Positions 1-11,585 of a stretch of DNA of 64,000 nt are shown one piece after another (the first letter of the stretch is position 1; every line of letters begins with the position of its first letter). Source of the stretch: Desertibacillus haloalkaliphilus (lineage in GTDB: Bacteria > Bacillota > Bacilli > Bacillales > KJ1-10-99); the NCBI RefSeq assembly GCF_019039105.1, contig NZ_JAHPIV010000002.1, positions 248,001 to 312,000 of the forward strand. Reading direction: 5' to 3'. The notes beneath the pieces are model-generated. The model was not told where the DNA came from. It did not search any database and saw only the letters and a list, made by a program, of their open reading frames with translations. A program made the position numbers and the translations under genes.

Positions 1-1589
1 CGCAACAATCTGTTGAGGATAAAATTATTATTCCAACAGTAAGCTCAAGCATGTACGAGGCTATGATAGAATTAGCTAGGTTTGCAATTATTCCAAACTA
101 TATTTATAATGATGCGGCTACAGAAGAGCTACGTCAGGAAGCGGTAGAAGCGGTCGAACCAGTGATGATCCGCGAGGGGCAATTGCTAGTACACGAAGGT
201 GAAACGATCAATCATGAAGTCTATGAACAGTTGCGAATTGTCGGCATATTAGATGAAACCGTAAATATCTATCCATATCTCGGGTTAGCGCTCTTTGTTA
301 TTTTGATCATTGGAGTTCTTGCTTATTATTTAAATGAAGCGAAAACGAGTGTGAAAAATAATAATAGTCATTTATTGATGTATACGCTCGTCTTTTTTGT
401 GGCTCTTGCTGTGATGAAGATAACGAGTTTAATTGAACATCTAGATTATCAAGCAATTGGTTTTATTGTGCCAATAGCCGTAGGTTCGATGTTACTTGCG
501 ATGTTAATTTCAGAGCGAGTGGCTTTGTTTACTGGTATTATCTTTGCAGTTTGTGGCAGTGTTATTTTTAACAATGAAGCTGTAGGTACATTTAATTTCA
601 CCTATGGGATTTATATTTTGTTTAGTTCTTTTGCGGGGGTATTTTTCTTAGGTAAATCAAATCGTATGTCTAGAATATTACAGGCGGGCTTTTTTGTCTC
701 TATCATTAATATGATTACGGTGTTAGCGCTATTACTGATGAAAAGCGGCCAGTATAGTTTATTAGATTTAGGGATCCATTTAGGTATAGCTTTTTTATCT
801 GGGTTTTTAGCCGCGGTGTTAACGTTAGGACTAATGCCGTTCTTTGAAGCTGGTTTTGGTATTTTATCAACGACAAAATTAATTGAGTTATCGAACCCGA
901 ATCAACCTCTGTTAAGAAAAATCTTAACAGAAACGCCAGGGACATATCATCATAGTGTGGTTGTAGGTAATTTGGCAGAAGCAGCTTGTGAAGCGATTGG
1001 AGCACATGGTTTGTTAGCCAGAGTGGGTGCTTATTATCATGATTTAGGCAAGACCAAACGGCCGCATTTCTTTATTGAAAATCAAATGAAAATGGAGAAC
1101 CCACACGATAAGATTTCACCACAATTGAGTAAAACGATTATTATTTCACATCCGTATGATGGAGCTGAGATGTTAAGAGAATATAAAATGCCAAAAGAAA
1201 TCATCGATATTGCTGAACAGCACCATGGTACAACATTGTTGAAATTCTTTTATCACAAAGCCAACCAAGAATCGGATCAAGAAATCCCCGAATCGCAGTT
1301 TCGTTATCCGGGGCCAAAAGCGCAAACGAAGGAAGCAGCTATTGTTGGGATTGCTGATTGTGTGGAAGCTGCTGTTCGGTCGATTTCGAAGCCTACACCG
1401 GATAAAATTGAATTAATGGTTCGTAAGATTATTACCGATCGCCTAGAAGATGGTCAGTTTAATGAGTGCGACCTCACGTTAAAAGAATTAAATGCGATTG
1501 TGACGTCAATGTGTGAAACATTAAAGGGGACATTCCATTCAAGAATTGAATATCCTGAGGATGCCAAAGAGAAGGGGGATCAGAAGTGA
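1..1589 (+). CDS. pgpH: Cyclic-di-AMP phosphodiesterase PgpH, 5' truncated by window edge
   Basis: The reading frame is open from base 3, so the start lies outside the window; the ATG at 51 is internal. About 529 residues are present, against roughly 710 for the family. What remains is the end of the extracellular 7TMR-HDED domain, seven hydrophobic segments (about bases 270-870) and a cytoplasmic HD domain showing HHSVVVGNLAEAA and YYHDLGK, whose His/Asp residues bind the metals that hydrolyse c-di-AMP. It lowers c-di-AMP and so affects potassium and osmotic homeostasis. The stop overlaps the ybeY start, indicating one operon. The family call is secure; c-di-AMP specificity comes from family knowledge. 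Confidence 0.95.
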   Translation, partial: QQSVEDKIIIPTVSSSMYEAMIELARFAIIPNYIYNDAATEELRQEAVEAVEPVMIREGQLLVHEGETINHEVYEQLRIVGILDETVNIYPYLGLALFVILIIGVLAYYLNEAKTSVKNNNSHLLMYTLVFFVALAVMKITSLIEHLDYQAIGFIVPIAVGSMLLAMLISERVALFTGIIFAVCGSVIFNNEAVGTFNFTYGIYILFSSFAGVFFLGKSNRMSRILQAGFFVSIINMITVLALLLMKSGQYSLLDLGIHLGIAFLSGFLAAVLTLGLMPFFEAGFGILSTTKLIELSNPNQPLLRKILTETPGTYHHSVVVGNLAEAACEAIGAHGLLARVGAYYHDLGKTKRPHFFIENQMKMENPHDKISPQLSKTIIISHPYDGAEMLREYKMPKEIIDIAEQHHGTTLLKFFYHKANQESDQEIPESQFRYPGPKAQTKEAAIVGIADCVEAAVRSISKPTPDKIELMVRKIITDRLEDGQFNECDLTLKELNAIVTSMCETLKGTFHSRIEYPEDAKEKGDQK

Positions 1590-2056
1590 GAGTAGCTACC
1601 GATTTGTATGATGAAACGAATACGTTAAGTGAGGACCAATTGTTAGCCATTCAAGAGCTAGTTCATGTGGCTAGCGATATGGAAAATATCAGTGAAGGAA
1701 CTGAGCTTTCGATTACGTTTGTTGATAACGAACGAATTAAAGAGATTAATCGTGAGTATCGAGATAAAGATGCTGTTACGGACGTGATTTCATTTGCTTT
1801 GAATGAGCAGGTAAGTGATGAGGTGGAAATTGTCGGGGGTGAGATTCCAAACTTATTGGGGGATATCATTATTTCCATTCCTCGTGCGACTGAACAAGCA
1901 AAATCTTATAATCACTCGTTTGAGCGAGAGATCGGTTTCCTAGTTGTTCACGGGATCCTACATTTATTAGGTTATGACCATATGACAGAGGAAGAAGAAA
2001 AACAAATGTTTTCAAGACAAAAGGAAATATTAGCTGCTTATGGGCTTGAAAGATAA
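1586..2056 (+). CDS. ybeY: Endoribonuclease YbeY (16S rRNA maturation)
   Basis: 156 residues, the normal family size. The zinc motif H-x3-H-x5-H is seen as H122, H126 and H132 in HGILHLLGYDH. YbeY is a single-strand endoribonuclease involved in 16S rRNA 3' processing and ribosome quality control. The start is GTG at 1586, which overlaps the pgpH stop (GTGA) and follows a GGGGG ribosome binding site. The 3' end overlaps dgkA by 17 bases, so the pgpH-ybeY-dgkA genes are probably translationally coupled. The position between pgpH and era is conserved in Bacillaceae. Confidence 0.97.
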   Translation: MRVATDLYDETNTLSEDQLLAIQELVHVASDMENISEGTELSITFVDNERIKEINREYRDKDAVTDVISFALNEQVSDEVEIVGGEIPNLLGDIIISIPRATEQAKSYNHSFEREIGFLVVHGILHLLGYDHMTEEEEKQMFSRQKEILAAYGLER

Positions 2057-2435
2057 ACGCCGTTCGGGATGGGGACGTTTACTACGTTCATTTGTATATG
2101 CGTCATCTGGATTGAAGTATGTGATCGTAAATGAACAAAACATGCAAATTCATTTACTAATTAGTACGGTTGTTATCTTGTTGTCGTACGTACTATCGAT
2201 TCCAATCATAGAACAGTTAATTTTAATCGTTGTAATTGGTGTTGTAATAGCTCTTGAAGTGATGAATACCGCTATAGAGAGGGTTGTTGATTTAGTGACA
2301 GAAGAATATCATCCACTAGCTGAATTAGCTAAAGATCTCTCTGCAGCAGCTGTTTTTGTATTTAGTATTGTCGCTGTTATCATCGGGATTATTGTTTTTT
2401 ATCAACCAATGATTGAGTGGTTTTCTCGTTTGTAA
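2040..2435 (+). CDS. dgkA: Undecaprenol/diacylglycerol kinase DgkA
   Basis: 131 residues with three hydrophobic segments, matching the small integral-membrane kinase family. The signature E-x3-NTAIE is at residues 73-80, and further conserved acidic residues sit near E32. In Gram-positive bacteria this protein phosphorylates undecaprenol, feeding the lipid carrier pool for peptidoglycan, rather than diacylglycerol as in E. coli; that substrate preference comes from family knowledge. The ATG at 2040 lies inside the end of ybeY, so expression is coupled to the upstream genes. A 39-nt gap to the DUF502 gene keeps them in the same transcription unit. Confidence 0.95.
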   Translation: MGLKDKRRSGWGRLLRSFVYASSGLKYVIVNEQNMQIHLLISTVVILLSYVLSIPIIEQLILIVVIGVVIALEVMNTAIERVVDLVTEEYHPLAELAKDLSAAAVFVFSIVAVIIGIIVFYQPMIEWFSRL

Positions 2436-2474
2436 TCAACAGGTAAGGAATCTTTGAGAGGAGCGGAGTATTCA

Positions 2475-4534
<2,060 letters not shown>

Positions 4535-4566
4535 AGGAAACATGGTTTTGTTGTTAACAAATCCTT

Positions 4567-4599
4567 AACAATGGCTTTCTTTTTAGCCATTGTTTTTTT
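4567..4599 (+). terminator. Rho-independent terminator after era
   Basis: A ten-base inverted repeat (AACAATGGCT at 4567-4576 with AGCCATTGTT at 4585-4594, 8-nt loop) is followed by a run of T. Confidence 0.9.
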
Positions 4600-4740
4600 A
4601 TGGAAAAAACAATATGATAAAAAGAAAAGCAAAAAATCAAAAAAGGAATTTACAAATTTTCCTTAACATGATTTTAGCAATCAAGGTCAATATAGTAGTA
4701 CAGGGTGTCTAAAGTGCTTTTAAGAAAGGTGGAATCATTG

Positions 4741-4887
4741 ATGCTTGAATTTTCCTGGAAAGTTTTTTCACAAACTGGAAACATCGATACGTACCTGCTG
4801 ATGAAGGAAATTGAAAGAGAATCACAAGAATCAAATGAACAAATGATCGAAAAGTACAGTGAACTAGACGCTCATCCTACAAATTGA
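4741..4887 (+). CDS. yqzL: YqzL family small protein
   Basis: 48 residues. The central stretch FSQTGNIDTYLLMKEIE matches the YqzL family, which sits between era and recO in Bacillus. Its function is unknown. ATG 4741 was chosen because AAAGGTGG lies about 8 bases upstream and the resulting length matches homologues; the frame is open further upstream from 4705, but without a good ribosome binding site. It probably starts the transcription unit that continues into recO. Confidence 0.88.
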   Translation: MLEFSWKVFSQTGNIDTYLLMKEIERESQESNEQMIEKYSELDAHPTN

Positions 4888-4927
4888 TATTGATTGCACC
4901 ACAAAAAAATGTGTGGTGATTTAGTGT

Positions 4928-5692
4928 ATGTTGCAGAAAGCAGAAGCAATTGTAATCCGTACGACAAATTACGGTGAATCGCATTCGATTTTAACATTGT
5001 ATACGAGAGAATTTGGGAAGGTTGGTGTTATGGCCCGAGGCGCTAAAAAGCCAAAAAGCCGGCTTGCATCGATCTCGCAATTGTTTATTTATGGAAGTTA
5101 CCTATTTCATAAGAGCCCTGGATTATCGACGTTAAATCAGGGGGAAATTATTCACTCGTTCCGCACGATTCGTGAGGATCTCACAAGGGCTTCTTATGCA
5201 TCTTATGTTGTTGAACTGATTGACCGATTGACAGATGAGAGGCAACGTAATCCTTACTTATTTGAACTTTTATGGCAAACATTGCAGTATATGGATGAAG
5301 GGGTAGACCCAGAAATTTTAACGCGAGTTTTTGAAGTGAAAATGCTCATTGTTGCTGGGATTCGTCCACAACTCGATTGTTGTGCAAGTTGTGGGCAAAC
5401 GGAAGGTGACTTTGCATTTTCAATTAAAGAAGCTGGTTTTATTTGTCATCGCTGTTTTCACAAAGATCCATATGTGATGAAGATATCAACACATACCGTT
5501 AAGTTATTACGCTTGTTTTACCACTTTGATTTGAATCGATTAGGTAAGGTATCTGTAAAACAAGCAACGAAACAAGAATTAAAAGAAGTGATCTCAGCGT
5601 ATTACGATGAATATTCGGGTCTATCCCTTAAGTCAAAAAGGTTCTTAGATCAGTTAGAACGAATGAATCTCTTAACGAATAGTGACAGTTGA
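4928..5692 (+). CDS. recO: DNA repair protein RecO
   Basis: 254 residues, typical of the family. The N-terminal OB-fold (about 1-80) is followed by a helical domain with a four-cysteine zinc site, CCASC (151-155) and CHRC (173-176). RecO loads RecA and anneals SSB-coated DNA in recombinational repair with RecR. The start at ATG 4928 has only a weak GTGGTGA ribosome binding site. It follows yqzL after 40 bases, probably co-transcribed, and a hairpin lies directly after the stop. Confidence 0.96.
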   Translation: MLQKAEAIVIRTTNYGESHSILTLYTREFGKVGVMARGAKKPKSRLASISQLFIYGSYLFHKSPGLSTLNQGEIIHSFRTIREDLTRASYASYVVELIDRLTDERQRNPYLFELLWQTLQYMDEGVDPEILTRVFEVKMLIVAGIRPQLDCCASCGQTEGDFAFSIKEAGFICHRCFHKDPYVMKISTHTVKLLRLFYHFDLNRLGKVSVKQATKQELKEVISAYYDEYSGLSLKSKRFLDQLERMNLLTNSDS

Positions 5693-5695
5693 CAG

Positions 5696-5737
5696 GAGGT
5701 TGCCGAAAAAGTACGATTTTCACTTTTTAGCAACCTC
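5696..5737 (+). terminator. Stem-loop after recO, possible terminator
   Basis: The inverted repeat GAGGTTGC (5696-5703) / GCAACCTC (5730-5737) is extended by AAAAAGT/ACTTTTT inside the loop. There is no T run afterwards, so termination is uncertain. Confidence 0.5.
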
Positions 5738-5849
5738 TAAGTAAATGTGCGAAGCGATTACAATTCCTTGAAGCTTTTACCTTGGACATTTTCAGCAGTC
5801 TAAGTTGACAGCCTTGTTTTTTTTGCGTATTATTCTAGTTAAATTATAT

Positions 5850-6055
5850 GGTGTAACGAAGGGAAGTAGTACTTATCTTCTTCATTGAAAGCGAACCTAG
5901 GATGGTGGAAGCTAGGGCAGTGAGCGGTAAGGAAGGCAGCCTGGAGCACAGTCGTGAAAGTGGCTTTTCCGTATTGGAAGGGCAAATAGGGTGGAACCGC
6001 GGGAAGACTCTCGTCCCTATGTCTGACTATAGGCATAGTGACGAGAGTTTTTTTT
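5850..6055 (+). promoter_or_regulatory. Glycyl T-box riboswitch of glyQS
   Basis: The leader contains the T-box sequence AGGGTGGAACCGCG at 5988-6001 and the Stem I distal-loop pattern GATGGTGG near 5901. A specifier-loop context of AGTA on the 5' side and GAA-GGC-A on the 3' side places the likely specifier codon GGC (glycine) at 5935-5937. The terminator helix pairs 6007-6015 (ACTCTCGTC) with 6040-6048, followed by eight T. Uncharged tRNA-Gly would pair with the specifier and the T-box, allowing read-through into glyQS. The 5' boundary is approximate. Confidence 0.95.
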
Positions 6056-6110
6056 GCACAGCACTTTCAGGACGTTGAGTACACTAATGATAACAGTTGG
6101 AGGTTAACAA

Positions 6111-7001
6111 ATGAATGTACAAGATATGATCTTAACGCTGCAAAACTTTTGGGCGAAACAAAATTGTTTAATTATGCAAGCGTATGATGTCGAAAAGGGT
6201 GCAGGTACAATGAATCCAATGACATATTTACGAAGCATTGGTCCTGAGCCATGGAATGTTGCTTATGTAGAACCATCTAGACGCCCAGCTGATGGCCGTT
6301 ATGGGGAAAACCCGAATCGTCTGTATCAGCATCATCAATTTCAGGTCATCATGAAGCCTTCTCCAGATAACATTCAAGAGCTTTATTTACAGAGCTTAGA
6401 GGAGTTAGGAATTAACCCATTAGAGCATGACATTCGCTTCGTCGAGGATAACTGGGAGTCACCAACATTAGGTGCTTGGGGGCTTGGATGGGAAGTGTGG
6501 CTAGATGGAATGGAGATTACACAGTTTACGTATTTCCAGCAAGTTGGGGGCATTGATGCAAACCCAGTAGCTGCAGAAATTACATATGGAATCGAACGTT
6601 TAGCGTCTTACATTCAAGATAAGGAAAATGTTTTTGATTTAGAATGGGTAAATGGATTTACGTATGGTGATGTTTTCCTGCAGCCGGAATATGAGCATTC
6701 AAAATACACGTTTGAGGTTTCTGACAGCAAGATGTTGTTTAATTTATTTAGTACGTATGAACAAGAGGCTGAGCGTGCGATTGAAGAGAACCTCGTATTC
6801 CCAGCTTATGACTATGTGTTGAAGTGTTCGCACGTCTTTAATTTACTTGATGCAAGAGGAGCGATTTCGGTGACTGAGCGTACAGGCTATATCGGACGCG
6901 TTCGAAATCTCGCCAGAAAATGTGCAAAGGTATATTATGAGGAACGAGAACGGTTAGGTTTTCCAATGTTAAAAGGTGAGGAGGGACAAGAGAATGAGTA
7001 A
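6111..7001 (+). CDS. glyQ: Glycyl-tRNA synthetase alpha subunit
   Basis: 296 residues, the normal length of the class II catalytic subunit of the alpha2beta2 enzyme. The family block [20 protein letters not shown] is at the N-terminus, and [16 protein letters not shown] is the class II motif 2 region. It charges tRNA-Gly with glycine together with GlyS. ATG 6111 follows a TTGGAGGT ribosome binding site. Expression is governed by the T-box leader just upstream, and the end overlaps glyS by 8 bases. Confidence 0.98.
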   Translation: MNVQDMILTLQNFWAKQNCLIMQAYDVEKGAGTMNPMTYLRSIGPEPWNVAYVEPSRRPADGRYGENPNRLYQHHQFQVIMKPSPDNIQELYLQSLEELGINPLEHDIRFVEDNWESPTLGAWGLGWEVWLDGMEITQFTYFQQVGGIDANPVAAEITYGIERLASYIQDKENVFDLEWVNGFTYGDVFLQPEYEHSKYTFEVSDSKMLFNLFSTYEQEAERAIEENLVFPAYDYVLKCSHVFNLLDARGAISVTERTGYIGRVRNLARKCAKVYYEERERLGFPMLKGEEGQENE

Positions 7002-9078
7002 ACGTGATTTTTTATTAGAAATTGGACTTGAAGAAATGCCTGCACGGTTTGTGACAGATGCGATGAATCAATTAGCGACTACTTTAGCCCAATGGTTAAA
7101 AGCAGAAAGAATCTCTTATGAGCGTGTCACTTCCTTTTCAACACCACGTCGCTTAGCGGTTATTGTTGAAGGATTAGCAGAAAAGCAAGCGGATATGGAG
7201 GAAGAAGCGCGCGGACCTGCCAAGAAAATTGCAGTTGATGACAATGGTGATTGGACAAAGGCGGCGCTTGGTTTTGCACGAGGGCAAGGTGTAGACCCTA
7301 CGGATTTATATTTTAGTGAAGTAAAAGGGACAGAATATGTCTTTGCCAAGAAATATACAGTTGGGCAAGTGACAAGTTCACTATTACCACAAGTAGAGGG
7401 ACTCATTAAAGGGATGAACTTTCCAAAAAACATGCGTTGGAATCAATACGACCTCAAGTTTGTACGTCCGGTTAAGTGGTTAGTTGCTTTGTATGGCAGT
7501 GAAGTAGTTCCATTTGAAATCACAAACGTAGTGACAAATCATTATACATACGGTCATCGTTTTCTCGGTGGGGAGTGCAAAATTGAGAGCCCACAAGAAT
7601 ATAAAGACGCCCTCCGTTCTGAATTTGTGATCGTTGACCCGGATGAAAGAAAAGAAGCGATTCGTAACCAAATCGCAACAATTGAAAAAGAGAATCAGTG
7701 GGTAATTCCGATTGACGAAGAGCTTCTAGAAGAGGTTAACAATCTTGTTGAGTACCCAACAGCCCTTCATGGTAGCTATGATGAAGAGTTTTTATCGTTA
7801 CCGAAAGAAGTGTTAATTACGTCCATGCGTGAGCATCAACGTTACTTCCCAGTAAAAAATAACGATGGCGAGTTATTAGCTAATTTCGTTACCGTTCGTA
7901 ATGGGGATAGCAATCATTTGGAAAATGTCGTAAAAGGAAATGAAAAAGTATTGCGAGCACGACTTGCAGACGCGATGTTTTTCTACAAGGAAGATCAAAA
8001 ACTAAAGTTGGATGACGCACTGTCGCAGCTAGAGAATATTGTTTATCATGAGGAGTTAGGCTCTATTGGTGATAAGGTGCGCCGGATTCGAGAAGCTACA
8101 AGTGACCTTGTGACCTTGCTAGGAATTGATGAACAAACGGCTAAACGTGCGGATCGAGCGGCGCAGTTATGTAAATTCGACCTCGTTACATTAATGGTTG
8201 ATGAGTTTACCGAGCTTCAAGGTCGTATGGGTGAGGAATATGCGTTAATGGCAGGTGAGCATGAGTCAGTTGCAAAAGCAATTAGTGAACACTATATGCC
8301 ACGCTTCTCAGGTGACCAAAGCCCATCGACACAAGTGGGAACGGTTGTTAGTATCGCTGATAAACTTGATACGATTACGACATGTTTCGCCATTGGTTTA
8401 ATCCCGACAGGATCCCAAGACCCATATGCGCTACGTCGACAGTCTGCGGGAGTGATCCAAATGATTCTAGATCATAACTTATCGGTAAGTGTTGAAGAAT
8501 TAATTGATGTATCGCTACAAGTCGTTGAGCAGCGTCAGTTGTTAAAACGAGATCGCAAAGACATTATGGCTGATTTAATTGATTTCTTTAAGTTGCGTAT
8601 TAAACATACCTTACAGGACCGTGGCATCCGTTATGATGTGATTGAAGCCCTGTTAACAACATCAATTGATCGTGTAGATGTCATTGTCAAAAAAGCTGAA
8701 TTGATTATGGAAAATCGCGAGGAAGTATCTTTTAAAGAGGTTGTTGAATCATTAAGCCGGGTGACAAACATTGCGAAAAAAGCTGAAGGAAAACAGCAGG
8801 CAGTAGAGCCTCGTTTGTTCGACCATACAGAAGAGAAAGAGTTATTTCGCGTAGTAAATGAGGTAGAAGAGGTTGTCGAACGTGCGTTGCGCGAAGGTGA
8901 TGTTGAGCGTGCCTATAAGGCGATTGCTTCACTTAAAACGCCAATAAATAAGTATTTCGATCATATTATGGTGATGGCAGAAGATAACAAAGTAAAAGAA
9001 AATCGTTTGAGTCAAATGAGGCAGCTTGCAACAACGATTCATACATTTGCGCATTTCAACTCTCTAGTATTTGCTTAA
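6994..9078 (+). CDS. glyS: Glycyl-tRNA synthetase beta subunit
   Basis: 694 residues, the normal length for the beta subunit, which carries tRNA-binding domains and an HD-like region ([15 protein letters not shown]). The N-terminus [13 protein letters not shown] is the family signature. ATG 6994 was preferred over the upstream TTG at 6976 because GAGGAGGGAC precedes it and the ATGAGTAA overlap with glyQ is standard. Obligate partner of GlyQ; a stem-loop at 9088-9123 follows. Confidence 0.98.
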   Translation: MSKRDFLLEIGLEEMPARFVTDAMNQLATTLAQWLKAERISYERVTSFSTPRRLAVIVEGLAEKQADMEEEARGPAKKIAVDDNGDWTKAALGFARGQGVDPTDLYFSEVKGTEYVFAKKYTVGQVTSSLLPQVEGLIKGMNFPKNMRWNQYDLKFVRPVKWLVALYGSEVVPFEITNVVTNHYTYGHRFLGGECKIESPQEYKDALRSEFVIVDPDERKEAIRNQIATIEKENQWVIPIDEELLEEVNNLVEYPTALHGSYDEEFLSLPKEVLITSMREHQRYFPVKNNDGELLANFVTVRNGDSNHLENVVKGNEKVLRARLADAMFFYKEDQKLKLDDALSQLENIVYHEELGSIGDKVRRIREATSDLVTLLGIDEQTAKRADRAAQLCKFDLVTLMVDEFTELQGRMGEEYALMAGEHESVAKAISEHYMPRFSGDQSPSTQVGTVVSIADKLDTITTCFAIGLIPTGSQDPYALRRQSAGVIQMILDHNLSVSVEELIDVSLQVVEQRQLLKRDRKDIMADLIDFFKLRIKHTLQDRGIRYDVIEALLTTSIDRVDVIVKKAELIMENREEVSFKEVVESLSRVTNIAKKAEGKQQAVEPRLFDHTEEKELFRVVNEVEEVVERALREGDVERAYKAIASLKTPINKYFDHIMVMAEDNKVKENRLSQMRQLATTIHTFAHFNSLVFA

Positions 9079-9087
9079 TGGACCAAA

Positions 9088-9123
9088 ATGGAGAAACCTG
9101 TTACATGAAATGGGTTTCTCCAT
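9088..9123 (+). terminator. Stem-loop terminator after glyS
   Basis: An 11-bp stem pairs ATGGAGAAACC (9088-9098) with GGTTTCTCCAT (9113-9123). The T run is weak. Confidence 0.65.
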
Positions 9124-9210
9124 TATCTGAAATAAATAACAATTAGTATGAAACATACACTGATTATCCAAAAAAAGTTCACGTTATTTTGTAATTGAGC
9201 CGCTTTTTAT

Positions 9211-9238
9211 TTCAAAAAATGCTTAAATAGTATATAAT
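9211..9238 (+). promoter_or_regulatory. Sigma-A-type promoter of ccpN
   Basis: TTCAAA (9211-9216), a 16-bp spacer and TATAAT (9233-9238) lie about 50 bases before the ccpN coding region. Confidence 0.6.
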
Positions 9239-9273
9239 TAAACTTTGAAAAAGCATAACACATTTGTGTTGTG

Positions 9274-9283
9274 AAGGCGGTGA
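9274..9283 (+). promoter_or_regulatory. Shine-Dalgarno sequence that points to an ATC start for ccpN
   Basis: AAGGCGGTGA differs from the ideal AAGGAGGTGA at one base. It is followed by a six-base spacer and then ATC at 9290, exactly where translation of the conserved protein should begin. No ATG, GTG or TTG occurs in frame between the TGA at 9281 and ATG 9422. Confidence 0.6.
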
Positions 9284-9289
9284 AGGACA

Positions 9290-9925
9290 ATCGAACTAAC
9301 AATTCGTCAAGAACAAATATTAGAAATCGTTAAGGACAATGGTCCAATTACTGGTGAGCAAATTGCAGAGAAGCTTTCGCTTACCAGAGCAACCCTGCGT
9401 CCGGATCTAGCGATATTAACAATGGCAGGTTTTCTAGATGCAAGGCCACGTGTTGGCTATTTTTATACAGGAAAGACTGGATCTCAATTATTAACGGAGA
9501 AAGTTAAGAACATCACTGTTCAGCAGTATCAGTCGATTCCTGTAGTCGTTAATGATTCCTCATCAGTCTACGATGCGATCTGTACGATGTTTTTAGAGGA
9601 TGTCGGTACATTGTTTGTCGTTGATTCCGCAACAACATTAGTAGGGATTCTTTCGCGAAAAGATTTATTGCGGGCGAGCATTGGGAAGCAAGATTTAGAG
9701 TCGATGCCAGTTAGTATCATTATGACACGTATGCCAAACATAACGATGTGTAAGAAAGAGGATTTAATTATTGAAGTGGCTAATAAGCTAATAGATAAGC
9801 AAATTGATGCTCTTCCCGTAGTGAAACAACCTGATACGGGAACTGGTTATGAAGTTGTTGGCCGGATTACGAAAACAAATATCACAAAGGTTTTAGTTGA
9901 TTTGGCTAATGATGACCTGATTTAA
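9290..9925 (+). CDS. ccpN: Transcriptional repressor CcpN (HTH plus two CBS domains)
   Basis: From ATC 9290 the frame reads as 211 residues that align along their full length with B. subtilis CcpN (212): a winged HTH (ELTIRQEQILEIVK...TRATLRPDLAIL, about 1-65) and two CBS domains that sense ATP/ADP. CcpN represses gapB and pckA during glycolytic growth. The first in-frame ATG is 9422; it would remove the HTH domain and cannot be the functional start. The GTG codons at 9271 and 9280 are in another frame. Either a rare ATC start is used, or one base is inserted near 9285. It is co-directional with yqfL, 37 bases downstream, as in Bacillus. Confidence 0.85.
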   Translation: MELTIRQEQILEIVKDNGPITGEQIAEKLSLTRATLRPDLAILTMAGFLDARPRVGYFYTGKTGSQLLTEKVKNITVQQYQSIPVVVNDSSSVYDAICTMFLEDVGTLFVVDSATTLVGILSRKDLLRASIGKQDLESMPVSIIMTRMPNITMCKKEDLIIEVANKLIDKQIDALPVVKQPDTGTGYEVVGRITKTNITKVLVDLANDDLI

Positions 9926-9962
9926 AGTATGTGAAGTGTGTGATTATTAGTAGGAGGTAGTG

Positions 9963-10778
9963 ATGGAGGAGTTAAATCATCGTCCGATCGTTTACGTCGT
10001 CTCCGATTCCGTAGGCGAAACAGCTGAATTAGTTGTAAAAGCCGCGGCGAGTCAATTTGGTGGTTCAGGAGTAGAGATAAGACGGATTCCATATGTTGAA
10101 GATGAAGCAACCATTGATGAAGTGATTGTATTAGCAAAACAAGTACATGCTGTTATCGCATTTACGCTAGTTATTCCGGAAAAGAAACAATATTTACTTG
10201 ACCAGGCTAAGGAAGCTGGTGTTGAAACGGTTGATATTATTGGGCCAATGCTTGATAAGATTGGTACTTTAACTCAACAAGAAGCACGTTATGAACCAGG
10301 ATTGCTTTACCGACTAGATGAAGATTACTTCAGAAAAGTTGAAGCGATTGAGTTTGCCGTGAAGTATGATGATGGTCGTGACCCACGTGGCATCATGCGG
10401 GCAGATGTTGTTTTGATTGGAGTTTCACGAACATCGAAGACACCGTTATCTCAATATTTGGCTCATAAACGCTTAAAAGTTGCAAATGTGCCACTCGTAC
10501 CAGAAGTTGAACCACCTGAAGAGTTGTTTAAAGTATCCCCCAAAAAATGCATTGGCTTAAAGATCAATTCAGAAAAGCTAAATGATATTCGAACTGAGCG
10601 TCTTAAGGCTTTAGGGTTAAAGGCAGAAGCTAACTACGCGAACATGGAGCGTATAAAAGAAGAGCTTGAATATGCAGAAAAGGTTATGGATAAAATTGGA
10701 TGTACTGTGATAGATGTTTCAAGTAAAGCTGTAGAGGAAACGGCTAATTTGATTTCAAATATGTTTAGAGATAAGTAA
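9963..10778 (+). CDS. yqfL: Pyruvate,phosphate dikinase/PEP synthase regulatory protein family (YqfL)
   Basis: 271 residues, the normal length of the PDRP/DUF299 family. A P-loop-like motif GVSRTSKT is at residues 153-160. Relatives are bifunctional ADP-dependent kinases and Pi-dependent phosphorylases that switch PPDK or PEP synthase on and off; in B. subtilis YqfL modulates CcpN activity. ATG 9963 is preferred to GTG 9960 because AGGAGG (9952-9957) lies five bases upstream. The gene pairs with ccpN, implying a role in control of gluconeogenesis. A terminator follows at 10782. Confidence 0.93.
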   Translation: MEELNHRPIVYVVSDSVGETAELVVKAAASQFGGSGVEIRRIPYVEDEATIDEVIVLAKQVHAVIAFTLVIPEKKQYLLDQAKEAGVETVDIIGPMLDKIGTLTQQEARYEPGLLYRLDEDYFRKVEAIEFAVKYDDGRDPRGIMRADVVLIGVSRTSKTPLSQYLAHKRLKVANVPLVPEVEPPEELFKVSPKKCIGLKINSEKLNDIRTERLKALGLKAEANYANMERIKEELEYAEKVMDKIGCTVIDVSSKAVEETANLISNMFRDK

Positions 10779-10781
10779 TCA

Positions 10782-10822
10782 AAAAAGTACAGGATTGTTT
10801 GTTAAAAACTCCTGTACTTTTT
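10782..10822 (+). terminator. Rho-independent terminator after yqfL
   Basis: AAAAAGTACAGGA (10782-10794) pairs with TCCTGTACTTTTT (10810-10822), with more T afterwards. Confidence 0.9.
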
Positions 10823-11052
10823 TTGTGGTCAAAATAGCAAAAATAAATTATAATAAAATATTGTGAATTTATTTTTTGAAGAAATAAGCATAAATCAAAA
10901 AAAGAACAAATAAATTGAAAAAGTCAAGACTTTTTCTTGTTTTTTTGGAAATGATAGTAAGAGAAGATCGTTATAAGTGGTTGCTCGACAAATTTCTCTT
11001 ATAAAAAGAAAAAATAGCAGGATTCTGTAAGGAGATGTAGAAAACAAGACAT

Positions 11053-11514
11053 ATGCGAACAATGAAGCGGAACATTTGGGTCGACGCTGATTCGTGTCCT
11101 GTAAAAGAGGAAGTGATCACCATTGCAACTGAATATGAAGAAGACGTTGTTTTTATATCGTCATATGCCCACCACGTAACGGATCCTAGAGTGACGAACT
11201 CGATTGTTGTTGATTCGGAACGTGAAGCGGTCGACTTGTATATTGTCAATCATGTGAAGGCTGATGATATTGTGATTACACAGGATCATGCTTTAGCAGG
11301 AATTTTGCTTCCACGTGGGGCAAAGGTCATATCACCACGTGGTATCATTTTTACAGAAGCTGACATGCCACAACTGCTAGAATTTAGACACGCGTCTAAA
11401 AAGCAGAGGAGGGCTGGAAAAAAGACGAGTGGACCTAAAAAATTTTCCGAACAGGATCGACAAACGTTTTGTCGAACACTCCGGAAGATTTTATCAAAAA
11501 AAGAAGGATTATAG
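11053..11514 (+). CDS. YaiI/YqxD family protein (DUF188, UPF0178)
   Basis: 153 residues. The N-terminal VDADSCPVK stretch and the repeated aspartate pattern (VDSEREAVD, ITQDHALAG) are typical of the DUF188 family, which has a PIN-like fold, suggesting a nuclease; no activity is established. The C-terminus is lysine/arginine-rich. ATG 11053 is the first start after an in-frame stop at 11038; the AAGGAG at 11029 is rather far (about 17 bases), so ATG 11062 is possible. It precedes dnaG, as in Bacillus. Confidence 0.88.
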   Translation: MRTMKRNIWVDADSCPVKEEVITIATEYEEDVVFISSYAHHVTDPRVTNSIVVDSEREAVDLYIVNHVKADDIVITQDHALAGILLPRGAKVISPRGIIFTEADMPQLLEFRHASKKQRRAGKKTSGPKKFSEQDRQTFCRTLRKILSKKEGL

Positions 11515-11585
11515 CAAAAAAAAACCGAAAGGTAATACTCGTCCAAAACGAAGACTTTTTACTATGAAAATGGTGATGAACATCC

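Noticed and set aside
9422-9925. ATG-initiated 167-residue version of CcpN
   Set aside because: It would lack the conserved HTH domain encoded directly upstream in the same frame, so the real start must be earlier.
10917-10936. Inverted repeat GAAAAAGTC/GACTTTTTC in the yqfL-DUF188 gap
   Set aside because: The loop would be only two bases and a good terminator already lies at 10782; probably chance in AT-rich sequence.
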